Shown piece by piece: positions 1 to 5,469 of a stretch of 5,758 bases of DNA. Where the stretch lies: the NCBI GenBank assembly GCA_947629125.1, contig CANRCO010000076.1, forward strand, positions 1-5,758, written 5' to 3'. The position numbers and the translations under genes were made by a program. Every line of letters begins with the position of its first letter. The stretch's first letter is position 1. Below the pieces are notes generated by a model. The model was not told the origin of the DNA. It searched no databases and was given only the letters and a program-made list of their open reading frames with translations. This DNA is from an uncultured Bacilli bacterium. Lineage in GTDB: Bacteria > Bacillota_I > Bacilli_A > RF39 > UBA660.

Positions 1-6
1 AACTAA

Positions 7-414
7 GTGTTATCAAATTTAAGAAATTTTGATGTTTTAGATGATATGTTTAACGATCCGTTTTTTAAAAGAACTAAAACTGATTTAATGAAAACTGATA
101 TTTTAGAAAAAAATGGTAATTACATTTTAGATATGGATTTACCAGGATGTAAAAAAGAAAATATTGAAATCGAATTAAAAGATGAGTATCTACATATTAG
201 TGCTACAATTAATAATTCTACTGATAATAGTGATGAAGATAAAAATTACATCCATAAAGAAAGATTTTATGGTAATTGTAGTAGAAGCTTCTATGTTGGA
301 AAAAATGTTAATGAAGATGATATCAAAGCTTCTTTTAAAGACGGAATATTACATGTTGAATTTCCTAAAAAGGATGAAACAACTGAATCTAAAAAATATA
401 TATCAATTGATTAA
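7..414 (+). CDS. Hsp20/alpha-crystallin family small heat-shock protein
   Basis: A 135-aa ATP-independent holdase chaperone that would bind unfolding proteins in the cytoplasm as an oligomer. The alpha-crystallin domain spans about residues 28-121. Visible hallmarks are DMDLPGCKKENIEIEL (about 42-57), the 'HKERFYGNCSRSFYV' strand (83-97) matching the family's ER-x-x-G-x-x-x-R-x-F signature, and DGILHVEFPK (112-121). The short tail ends in an I-x-I motif (I132-S-I134), the element that docks in neighbouring subunits during oligomerisation. Length is normal for a bacterial Hsp20. The start is GTG at 7, directly after an in-frame TAA at 4-6; any ribosome binding site would mostly lie outside the window, so the exact start is less certain than the product. 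No heat-shock operator such as CIRCE is visible. It is followed by its own terminator and appears to be a last or single gene. Confidence 0.93.
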   Translation: MLSNLRNFDVLDDMFNDPFFKRTKTDLMKTDILEKNGNYILDMDLPGCKKENIEIELKDEYLHISATINNSTDNSDEDKNYIHKERFYGNCSRSFYVGKNVNEDDIKASFKDGILHVEFPKKDETTESKKYISID

Positions 415-415
415 T

Positions 416-449
416 AACTATTCAGCTATTTAGTTGAATAGTTTTTTTT
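416..449 (+). terminator. Rho-independent terminator of the hsp20 gene
   Basis: Arms AACTATTCAGCTA (416-428) and TAGTTGAATAGTT (431-443) pair almost perfectly, with one G-T wobble. The innermost pairs open to form the loop, and a run of eight T follows (442-449). It begins two bases after the hsp20 stop codon and separates that gene from the downstream operon. Confidence 0.9.
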
Positions 450-475
450 ATCTTAAATTGTCATTTAATAAAAAA

Positions 476-503
476 TTTACAATAAATAAAGGTACTATAT
501 TAC
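476..503 (+). promoter_or_regulatory. Possible promoter of the four-gene operon
   Basis: TTTACA (476-481) as a -35 element and TATTAC (498-503) as a -10 element are separated by 16 bp, after the hsp20 terminator and about 60 bp before the first start codon. The -10 is only a 4/6 match, and other AT-rich hexamers nearby (such as TAAAAT at 514-519) compete, so the exact location is uncertain. If the operon is read by an unusual sigma factor, consensus matching may mislead. Confidence 0.3.
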
Positions 504-550
504 TCTTTTAATTTAAAATAATCCATGTTAAGATAACTAACTAAAGAAAT

Positions 551-556
551 GGAGGA
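551..556 (+). promoter_or_regulatory. Strong ribosome binding site that sets an ATA start
   Basis: GGAGGA is a near-perfect Shine-Dalgarno sequence. At normal spacing the only downstream codons in the long open frame are ATA at 561 (5 nt after GGAGG) and ATA at 564 (8 nt). No ATG, GTG or TTG occurs in this frame until a TTG at 939. The site overlaps a tiny ATG-GAG-GAA-TAA reading frame (549-560). Confidence 0.7.
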
Positions 557-563
557 ATAAATA

Positions 564-1367
564 ATAAGAAGTATTAAATATTATTATAAAAATCAAAGTG
601 TTTATATTTTTTGTAAACAAAATAATTTAAAATATCCTAATTTTATTAAAGCAATAAATTATCATAAAAAACATGAACAAAATTTTAATCTTGATAATTC
701 AATTGAAAAAATAATTATCAAACAAGAACAAAGAAAATATTTTAAAAAAGTTCAAGACTTATTTCACTATTTAAAGATCAGTACTAAACCAAATTTAGTA
801 TTTATAGCTAAAGAATTAAACTTAAATTACAAAGCTTTATTTAAAATTAAAAGCCATGGTTTTCACAACTTTGAAGCCGTAACTATCTTATGGTATTTAT
901 CTGATATAAAAGATAAAAATAATCGCAGTAGTATTACTTTGAAACAAATTAGAAAAATAAAAAGTTTAATTACTAATCCCTATCAAGAAAAAGTTGAAGA
1001 AATGTTTATTTTTTGTCTTAGTAAATTAAATCAAGAAAAATTTTATAGTGACTTTTTAACTAGTCGCCAAAAATATTTTAAAAGATTAATCTATCGTTAT
1101 TTTAAATTATTCAATTTTCAGATTAATGTTCAAAATAATATATTTGAAGATTTTAATCAAAAATTAATTTTTAAACAAATTCAAATTTTTTCAAAAAATG
1201 TTTCGCGTTATTTTCCTCAAATTATTAAGTATTATAATTTACATATTAAAGGTTACTTAATTGATGAATTAAATAAATTTAAAAAAGAAAATAATATTTT
1301 ACATTTAGAAGATAGTAAATTTGAAAATAAAACATATTTTGATGTTTTATCTAATGAATATTTATAA
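564..1367 (+). CDS. Putative sigma-70 region 2-like protein with N-terminal HTH-like repeats, non-canonical ATA start
   Basis: About 267 aa. The frame is open from the TAA at 558 to 1367, although a canonical start (TTG, 939) appears only 125 codons in. The upstream part is clearly coding: no stop in about 78% AT DNA, well-formed helices, and a GGAGGA site at 551. I therefore place the start at ATA 564 (ATA 561 is the alternative). Residues 13-31 and 78-96 are two degenerate copies of an HTH-like unit (pattern K-x-x-N-L-x-Y-x-x-x-x-K). Residues about 173-240 resemble sigma-70 region 2: an 'ED-x-x-Q' motif (195-199), then 'HIKGYLIDEL' (227-236), which matches the region 2 ending IRGxIxDEL. The tail (about 245-267) recalls the linker after region 2. 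No region 4 is present; a region 4-like protein ends the same operon. The stop codon overlaps the next gene's ribosome binding site, so translation is probably coupled. The sigma assignment is by eye; a generic HTH regulator is the alternative. An early nonsense mutation after ATG 549 could also explain the odd start. Confidence 0.6.
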   Translation: MRSIKYYYKNQSVYIFCKQNNLKYPNFIKAINYHKKHEQNFNLDNSIEKIIIKQEQRKYFKKVQDLFHYLKISTKPNLVFIAKELNLNYKALFKIKSHGFHNFEAVTILWYLSDIKDKNNRSSITLKQIRKIKSLITNPYQEKVEEMFIFCLSKLNQEKFYSDFLTSRQKYFKRLIYRYFKLFNFQINVQNNIFEDFNQKLIFKQIQIFSKNVSRYFPQIIKYYNLHIKGYLIDELNKFKKENNILHLEDSKFENKTYFDVLSNEYL

Positions 1368-1376
1368 GGAGTTTTT

Positions 1377-1526
1377 ATGTTAGAATTAATTATTGGAATT
1401 ATATCTTATTTTTTAGGAGTAAGTACAACTTATTTAATAATAAACAAGAAAGTAATAAATAATAAAATTAATATTAATGGAAATAAAAATAAAGTTATCA
1501 ATGGAGTTGATAATGAAAATAAATAA
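1377..1526 (+). CDS. Small single-pass membrane protein (49 aa)
   Basis: ATG at 1377 is preceded by AAGGAG (1366-1371) at 5 nt spacing, a strong signal. The protein has a short acidic N-terminus (MLEL), one hydrophobic segment at residues 4-22 (LIIGIISYFLGVSTTYLII), then NKK and an Asn/Lys-rich hydrophilic tail. By the positive-inside rule the tail would be cytoplasmic. The tail holds NKININGNKNKVING (29-43), a motif repeated at the start of the next protein. The coding end overlaps the next gene by 14 bp, and that gene's GGAG site (1503-1506) lies inside this one, so the two are probably translationally coupled. Function is unknown. Its position between sigma-like halves makes a membrane tether or anti-sigma-type role possible, but that is inference only. 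Confidence 0.75.
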   Translation: MLELIIGIISYFLGVSTTYLIINKKVINNKININGNKNKVINGVDNENK

Positions 1527-1546
1527 AATTAAAATTAAAGGCAACG
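1461..1546 (+). repeat. Imperfect direct repeat encoding a shared GNxN motif
   Basis: Two similar stretches start at 1461 and 1522, each beginning AATAAAATTAA and continuing ATTAA-x-GG-x-AA. The first encodes the tail of the 49-aa membrane protein (NKININGNKNKV); the second encodes residues 4-15 of the following protein (NKIKIKGNDNLV). The copies lie 61 nt apart and in different reading frames relative to each other, yet the peptide is conserved in both. This suggests a local duplication kept for the protein motif, or convergence in low-complexity DNA. Confidence 0.5.
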
Positions 1547-2355
1547 ATAACTTAGTAAATATTGATAGCCCAACTATATATTTAAGTTCAATAGCTAAAT
1601 TAAAAATCGAAGCAGAACCTGTAGAAACTAAAAATGTTTTTACAAAAAAACTATTGGAAGTATTTGATTTAATGAACAAATATTTATCTAATCATGAAAA
1701 AATTAATTTTGATGTTTTAGCAAATTTAATGCATTTAACTAATAGTAATTATCTTTTGCAATACATTAATAAAGAAAATGAACCTGATTTTGCTTTTATT
1801 GATGTAGTTGCAGATACTCTTGGAGTAAATTCTGATTGGCTGAAATTTAGTCAAGGAAATATTTTTGCTTTTAAAAGTCTTTATGCTTTTAATCATTTAG
1901 ATATAATTAATTATCTTAAAAAGCACCATCAAGCTAAAATAATTATTTTAATTTCTGAAGAAGTAGAAGCCCAAGTAATGATTTTAGTATATGACAACAT
2001 TTACAAATATCAAAGATTTCAAAAAATTTACCCTTTTCATCAATTTGTAGGAGCTCAAGGAAAGTCAGATATATTTGATTTTTACAAATTTGCCAAATTC
2101 TTAAATACAAATAATGATTTTTATTTAAATACAGATACTTATTCGATTCGCAAAGAAATTTTTGATGCAATTTTAATCGGTAAATGTTTTCCTGGAGCTA
2201 TTTGGCTTGAAAAAAGTCACTTAAGTCATTTTTGGGAAGACTTATTAGATTTAAAATACGAATTTTTTAAAAAAGACCAATACTTAGAAATGTATGGTTC
2301 TCAATTTGAACAGATTCAAAATATTATTATTAATAAATTACATAAGGAGATATAA
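1513..2355 (+). CDS. XRE-like helix-turn-helix protein of unknown function
   Basis: 280 aa from ATG 1513, chosen because GGAG at 1503-1506 sits 6 nt upstream; ATGs at 1477 and 1501 are in frame but lack a comparable site. Residues 4-15 carry the GNxN motif shared with the upstream membrane protein. Residues about 53-117 look like an XRE/Cro-type HTH: 'FDVLANLMHLTNSNYLLQYI' (66-85) for the first helices, then 'VVADTLGVNSDWLKFSQGNIF' (98-118), which matches the LGV-x-x-x-WL-x-x-G-x-G-x-x-F ending of phage repressor-like domains. The rest (about 120-280) is an alpha/beta domain with a hydrophobic strand at 142-148 and conserved-looking FPGAIWLEKSHLSHFWEDLL (226-245); I do not recognise it. The gene ends in TAATG, sharing one base with the next start. 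It could be the operon's regulator, autoregulator or signal sensor. I see no transmembrane segment. Confidence 0.65.
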   Translation: MKINKIKIKGNDNLVNIDSPTIYLSSIAKLKIEAEPVETKNVFTKKLLEVFDLMNKYLSNHEKINFDVLANLMHLTNSNYLLQYINKENEPDFAFIDVVADTLGVNSDWLKFSQGNIFAFKSLYAFNHLDIINYLKKHHQAKIIILISEEVEAQVMILVYDNIYKYQRFQKIYPFHQFVGAQGKSDIFDFYKFAKFLNTNNDFYLNTDTYSIRKEIFDAILIGKCFPGAIWLEKSHLSHFWEDLLDLKYEFFKKDQYLEMYGSQFEQIQNIIINKLHKEI

Positions 2356-2840
2356 TGTTTAGTAACTATAATTTTTATGATTTTTATAATTATATAAAAA
2401 AAATTATTCCATTTTTTCATAAAGAAAATTTTATTGCAAACCCCTATATATTTAATCATCATTTATATCAAGCAACCAAATATAATGTTAATTTAAATAT
2501 AGAGACAGGTTATAAACTAACCAGACAATTTTTATATAATAAAGATATTGAAAGTTCTTGCTATGAATTTAACTTAAATGACTATGGTCGCGATGATATT
2601 GACCCTTTAAAATTTTCCATGAAAAAAGAATTATTTAATTCTATTCGCTTAGCATTTAATGTTTTACCAAATAAACTTAAAAAAATTATGATTTTACATG
2701 TATTGGAGAATACAAATTTTTATGACATAGCTAAAAAATTTAATGAAGGTATAAGTAATATTGTAGAAGCTTACTTTTTTGCTCAAGCTCTTTTAAAATT
2801 TTATTTTATTAATTATTATTATCATATTACTATTGCTTAA
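2355..2840 (+). CDS. Putative sigma-70 region 4-like protein (split sigma subunit)
   Basis: 161 aa; ATG at 2355 overlaps the previous stop by one base (TAATG), with AAGGAG at 2344-2349. Residues about 92-150 follow the sigma-70 region 4 pattern: an amphipathic helix (LFNSIRLAFNV), LP-x-K-x-KK-x-M-x-L (104-114), 'ENTNFYDIAKKF' (118-129) where sigma factors have x-x-x-T-x-x-E-I-A-x-x-L, then a recognition helix (GISNIVEAYFFAQALLKFY) like the S-x-x-V-x-x-x-x-x-x-A-L-x-K-L ending. The stretch just before, NDYGRDDIDPL (75-85), recalls the acidic region 3.2 linker. Residues 1-60 are aromatic-rich and unassigned. No region 2 is present, but the first gene of the operon has one. Region 4 normally binds -35 DNA and the RNA polymerase flap; here the G-I-S turn is kept while several consensus residues have drifted. 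A region 4-like regulator without sigma activity is the main alternative. Confidence 0.6.
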   Translation: MFSNYNFYDFYNYIKKIIPFFHKENFIANPYIFNHHLYQATKYNVNLNIETGYKLTRQFLYNKDIESSCYEFNLNDYGRDDIDPLKFSMKKELFNSIRLAFNVLPNKLKKIMILHVLENTNFYDIAKKFNEGISNIVEAYFFAQALLKFYFINYYYHITIA

Positions 2841-4236
2841 TATCAAAAAAGTTATCCCATGGGTCTTTACGACGCAGACGTTTTATTGCATCTTCAATTG
2901 TTATGCCATTTGGTTTTATATTATCTAATTCATTCCATGCAATTGGCATTGAAACATAAGCTTTTTTTCTTAAACGCACAGAATATGGTGCAACACTTGT
3001 AGCTGAGCGGGTATTTCTAACCCAATCGATAAATATTTTGTTTTTCCTTTTTTCTTTACGCATATTACTAACATATTTTTTAGGATAACGTTGTTCTAAT
3101 AGCTTAGCAATATTTTGAGCAACAGTACGAAAATCTTCCCAATTAGCAATGGAATTAATAGGAACAACTATATGATAACCTTTTCCGCCACTAGTTTTTA
3201 AAAAAGAAGTTAATTTTAATTCATCTAAAACTTTTTTTAAATCACGAACACCCTCACGAACTTTTGCTAAGGGCATTTTTTCATCTGGGTCTAAATCAAA
3301 TACCATCATATCTGGTTTTTCAATATTTTTTACATTACTACCCCAAATATGATATTCATAACTATTCATTTGAACTTCGTTAATTAAACCATCAACATTG
3401 GTAATATAGTAGTAATCTTCTTTTTGCTTAGAGTCATTGATAAACTTCTTTTTCTTAATTCCAGGATGTTTCTCTAAGTGTTTTTTAAAAAATTTATCAC
3501 CATCAACACCTTGCGGTAAGCGAATAGTACTAATAAGACGATTTTTTAAAAATGGTAACATCCGCGGTGCTACTTGTTCATAGTATTTAGCAATATCTAA
3601 TTTAGTTACGGTAGGATTAGTAAATATTAATTTATTAGGATGCGTAATTGTTATACCATCCACGATATCAATTTCATCTTTATTTTTTTTCTTTTCATTA
3701 TTAGCAATTTCATCCATAGTACGACCAGTTTTAATACTTGTTGTGTATTTAGAAATATTAGTGTAATCAACATATTCGTCTTTTTCTTTAATTAATAAAT
3801 AATTATCCTCTTTAAAAGGAACTAAAGTCCAACTACCCTTCAAACGTTTACCTTTTAAAATGAATTTAATTTCACCTTTTTGAAAATCAGGATTTTTAGT
3901 TATCGGTTCCCAATAACCTTCATCCCAAACCATAACAGTTCCGCCACCATATTCACCTTTAGGAATTGTTCCTTCAAAATTTCGATAACTTAAAGGATGG
4001 TCTTCTACTTGCACTGCCAAACGTTTATCTTTAGGACTATAAGATGGTCCTTTAGGTACCGCCCAACTTTTTAAAGTACCAAGCCATTCTAAACGTAAAT
4101 CATAATGGTCTCTTCTAGCCAAATGATGTTGAATTACAAAACGCAACTGTTTAATTGGTTTACGTTCTTTACCAATTGGTTCTTTAGTCTTTTTAAAATT
4201 TCTTTTTGCATTATATTTTTTTAAATTATTAGCCAT
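2830..4236 (-). CDS. ligD: LigD-type DNA repair protein: 3'-phosphoesterase plus polymerase/primase domains, no ligase domain
   Basis: 468 aa, bacterial non-homologous end joining. The N-terminal phosphoesterase domain (about 30-160), which heals 3' ends at breaks, keeps its active-site set: H38, H44, D46, R48 (in QHH...HYDLRLE), H80 and Y84 (VEDHPLSY). A lysine-rich linker (about 165-195) leads to the archaeo-eukaryotic-primase-type polymerase domain (about 196-460), which fills gaps and adds nucleotides. It has the metal-binding DLDPD (D314, D316), SGGKGYHI (349-356, H355) and a third aspartate D404 in IDW. The spacings D316-H355 (39) and D316-D404 (88) agree with those I recall for Pseudomonas LigD. 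The C-terminal ATP-dependent ligase domain of full-length LigD is absent; the protein ends naturally with TAG, so sealing would need a separate ligase. No Ku gene lies in the window. Start ATG 4236 has a GAGGT site (4244-4248) 7 nt upstream. The 3' end overlaps the convergent operon by 11 bp. Confidence 0.93.
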   Translation of the reverse strand: MANNLKKYNAKRNFKKTKEPIGKERKPIKQLRFVIQHHLARRDHYDLRLEWLGTLKSWAVPKGPSYSPKDKRLAVQVEDHPLSYRNFEGTIPKGEYGGGTVMVWDEGYWEPITKNPDFQKGEIKFILKGKRLKGSWTLVPFKEDNYLLIKEKDEYVDYTNISKYTTSIKTGRTMDEIANNEKKKNKDEIDIVDGITITHPNKLIFTNPTVTKLDIAKYYEQVAPRMLPFLKNRLISTIRLPQGVDGDKFFKKHLEKHPGIKKKKFINDSKQKEDYYYITNVDGLINEVQMNSYEYHIWGSNVKNIEKPDMMVFDLDPDEKMPLAKVREGVRDLKKVLDELKLTSFLKTSGGKGYHIVVPINSIANWEDFRTVAQNIAKLLEQRYPKKYVSNMRKEKRKNKIFIDWVRNTRSATSVAPYSVRLRKKAYVSMPIAWNELDNIKPNGITIEDAIKRLRRKDPWDNFFDIKQ

Positions 4237-4250
4237 AAATATTACCTCAA

Positions 4251-4299
4251 TATTAGTTTGTAAGTTATTAATAAAAATATACTTAACTTAAAACTAATA
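4251..4299 (-). promoter_or_regulatory. Interrupted palindrome upstream of ligD (operator or 5' UTR hairpin)
   Basis: TATTAGTTT (4251-4259) pairs with AAACTAATA (4291-4299), and immediately inside, TAAGTTA (4261-4267) pairs with TAACTTA (4284-4290). That makes 16 bp of perfect complementarity broken only by one unpaired G at 4260, around a 16-nt AT-rich loop. In the ligD direction the structure ends three bases before the ribosome binding site. It has no T-run after it on the minus strand, so it does not look like an ordinary terminator of the upstream gene. Confidence 0.55.
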
Positions 4300-4324
4300 T
4301 ATTTAATAGCTTTAAATTTAATAT

Positions 4325-4969
4325 TTATTTTTTATGTATCAGATTATCTTTAGGATAAAAATTATAGATTGAACTATCATACATTCTTTTAAATTGTTGA
4401 TCTATGAATTCTTTTGGTTCGCCTTCTTTTTCAAATTCACTTTTCCAATATGCCATATATCTTTGAGGATTATATTCATCAATTTTAAAATATTCATCAT
4501 TTTTATAAAGGTTAAAAAATAAATCTGTTAAGTCTAAGTCAACTGTTATATTTATTCCCATTTTTAAAGCAGTTTCCCCTACTTTTTTTACACAATCACC
4601 AAAATGGTAACCTCCAATTACTAATTCATCAACATTGCCAAGTTGATTTAATAATCCAAAATCATTAGGAATTTTTGGTATAAAATTACTTTTTTCATTA
4701 CCTTCGCTATCATATATACTAACTTCATCAAAAGTAACATCATTATAAATAATTTTATCTTCTGGTTTAAGATTTATACCATATATATTTTTGTCATGAT
4801 ATAATGCAAATACTATTTGAAATCCTTTATCTCTATATCTTCTTTCAATACACTCATTTAAAATAGCTAATGGATTCGAATCATTCAATTTGTCCAAGGG
4901 ATTATCACAAAATAAAAACATTTTTGTATATTCTTCAATAGGATATAAATATAAAAATACTTTATTCAT
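4325..4969 (-). CDS. Hypothetical protein with a faint cysteine-hydrolase-like segment
   Basis: 214 aa, soluble, with no signal peptide or transmembrane helix. ATG at 4969 has GAGG (4976-4979) 6 nt upstream. The N-terminus (KVFLYLYPIEEYTKMFLF, 3-20) looks like a beta strand then helix. Residues 115-152 read ELVIGGYHFGDCVKKVGETA followed by LKMGINITVDLDLTDLFF, resembling the isochorismatase-fold pattern 'V-x-G-x-x-x-x-x-C-V-x-x-T-A-x-x-A-x-x-x-G-x-x-x-x-V-x-x-D', with C126 at the usual nucleophile position. The earlier Asp and Lys motifs of that superfamily are not obvious, so I do not assign the function. The C-terminus is charged and helical. The gene lies upstream of ligD on the same strand, but an 88-bp gap with a large palindrome argues against a simple operon. 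A TATAAT box lies just upstream. Confidence 0.85.
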   Translation of the reverse strand: MNKVFLYLYPIEEYTKMFLFCDNPLDKLNDSNPLAILNECIERRYRDKGFQIVFALYHDKNIYGINLKPEDKIIYNDVTFDEVSIYDSEGNEKSNFIPKIPNDFGLLNQLGNVDELVIGGYHFGDCVKKVGETALKMGINITVDLDLTDLFFNLYKNDEYFKIDEYNPQRYMAYWKSEFEKEGEPKEFIDQQFKRMYDSSIYNFYPKDNLIHKK

Positions 4970-4993
4970 AGCTAACCTCTAATCTAATTTTTT

Positions 4994-4999
4994 ATTATA
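4994..4999 (-). promoter_or_regulatory. Probable -10 box for the 214-aa gene
   Basis: A perfect TATAAT on the minus strand lies 24 bp upstream of the ATG at 4969, leaving a short leader that contains the GAGG site. No good -35 hexamer is seen at 16-18 bp; GCATTA at 17 bp is a poor match. Confidence 0.45.
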
Positions 5000-5065
5000 C
5001 TATAATTTTTATGACGTAATGCTAATCTTCTTAAATTATTAGTAACTTATTAAATTAATTTATTT

Positions 5066-5469
5066 TTAAAAATTATATTTTTCTAAAATTTCACCATCTT
5101 CATTATAAATAGTAGCATCAGCATTAGCTATATATAACACTTGAAAATCAGGATTATCAAGTGTATACCCGGCATCACTAGCCCAATCAAATTCATCTAT
5201 AAATGCTTGTTTAACTTTTGTATTTTCACTATCATCAATCAGTTCACAATTAATTCTTATCCAATTTGTATCATCATATGCAACAATGCAAACATGATTA
5301 TCTTTTTTTATTATTTTGCTACGTCTTTATGTTTACTTGTAATTACATAAATTTTATTATCAAGCATAATTGGATCGCCAAATGGTCGACAACTTGGTTT
5401 ATCTTCATTAATAGTAGATACAAAGTTTACTTGTGTATTTTCTTTTAAAAATTTAAATGTTTCATTTAT
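5066..5469 (-). pseudogene. Pyridoxamine 5'-phosphate oxidase-family protein, frameshifted
   Basis: Reading leftward, an open frame from about 5469 to the TAA at 5311-5313 encodes 52 residues including FKFLKENTQVNFVSTINEDK, then CRPFGDPIMLDNKIYVITS and KHKDVAK. This is the N-terminal half of the small FMN-binding split-barrel family (FLKEN...T...DGKPRxRPFG...LYxxTSxxKDV). The second half continues in the -1 frame: IIKKDNHVCIVAYDDTNWIR, a helical stretch, then FQVLYIANADATIYNEDGE and a TAA at 5066-5068. Restoring one base in the A4 run (T5314-5317 on the plus strand) gives one continuous protein of about 134 aa, the family's normal length. A second defect is at the start: the codon aligned with the expected Met is ATA (5467-5469), 9 nt after a GAG; the nearby ATG (5463-5465) is out of frame and stops after six codons. 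Intact members bind FMN or related cofactors, often with unknown substrates. Probably inactive, unless the shift is a sequencing error. Confidence 0.8.

Noticed and set aside
182..433. 83-codon plus-strand reading frame inside hsp20
   Set aside because: It is an out-of-frame shadow of the well-supported Hsp20 frame, has no ribosome binding site and runs into the terminator.
458..463. TTGTCA as a -35 box
   Set aside because: No acceptable -10 hexamer is found 16-18 bp downstream.
939..941. TTG as the start of the first operon gene
   Set aside because: It has no ribosome binding site and would drop 125 codons of open, protein-like sequence that follow a strong GGAGGA.
1477..1479. ATG 1477 as start of the XRE-like gene
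   Set aside because: There is no Shine-Dalgarno before it and it would overlap the 49-aa gene more deeply; ATG 1513 has GGAG at proper spacing.
1434..1679. 81-codon minus-strand frame opposite the membrane and HTH genes
   Set aside because: It is antisense to two genes with good starts; the hydrophobic run is a by-product of AT-rich antisense DNA.
1943..2170. 75-codon minus-strand frame within the XRE-like gene
   Set aside because: Antisense shadow, no ribosome binding site, implausible composition.
5137..5164. 8-bp perfect inverted repeat ACACTTGA/TCAAGTGT with a 12-nt loop
   Set aside because: It lies within the C-terminal coding part of the pseudogene, has no T-run or nearby start, and a single palindrome of this size can occur by chance.
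5141..5448. Two plus-strand frames (5141-5350, 5266-5448) opposite the oxidase-family pseudogene
   Set aside because: The minus strand shows clear family similarity; the plus frames are Ile/Cys/Phe-rich antisense shadows opened up by the frameshifted region.
5463..5465. ATG as start of the oxidase-family gene
   Set aside because: It is out of frame with the conserved N-terminal sequence and reaches a stop after six codons.
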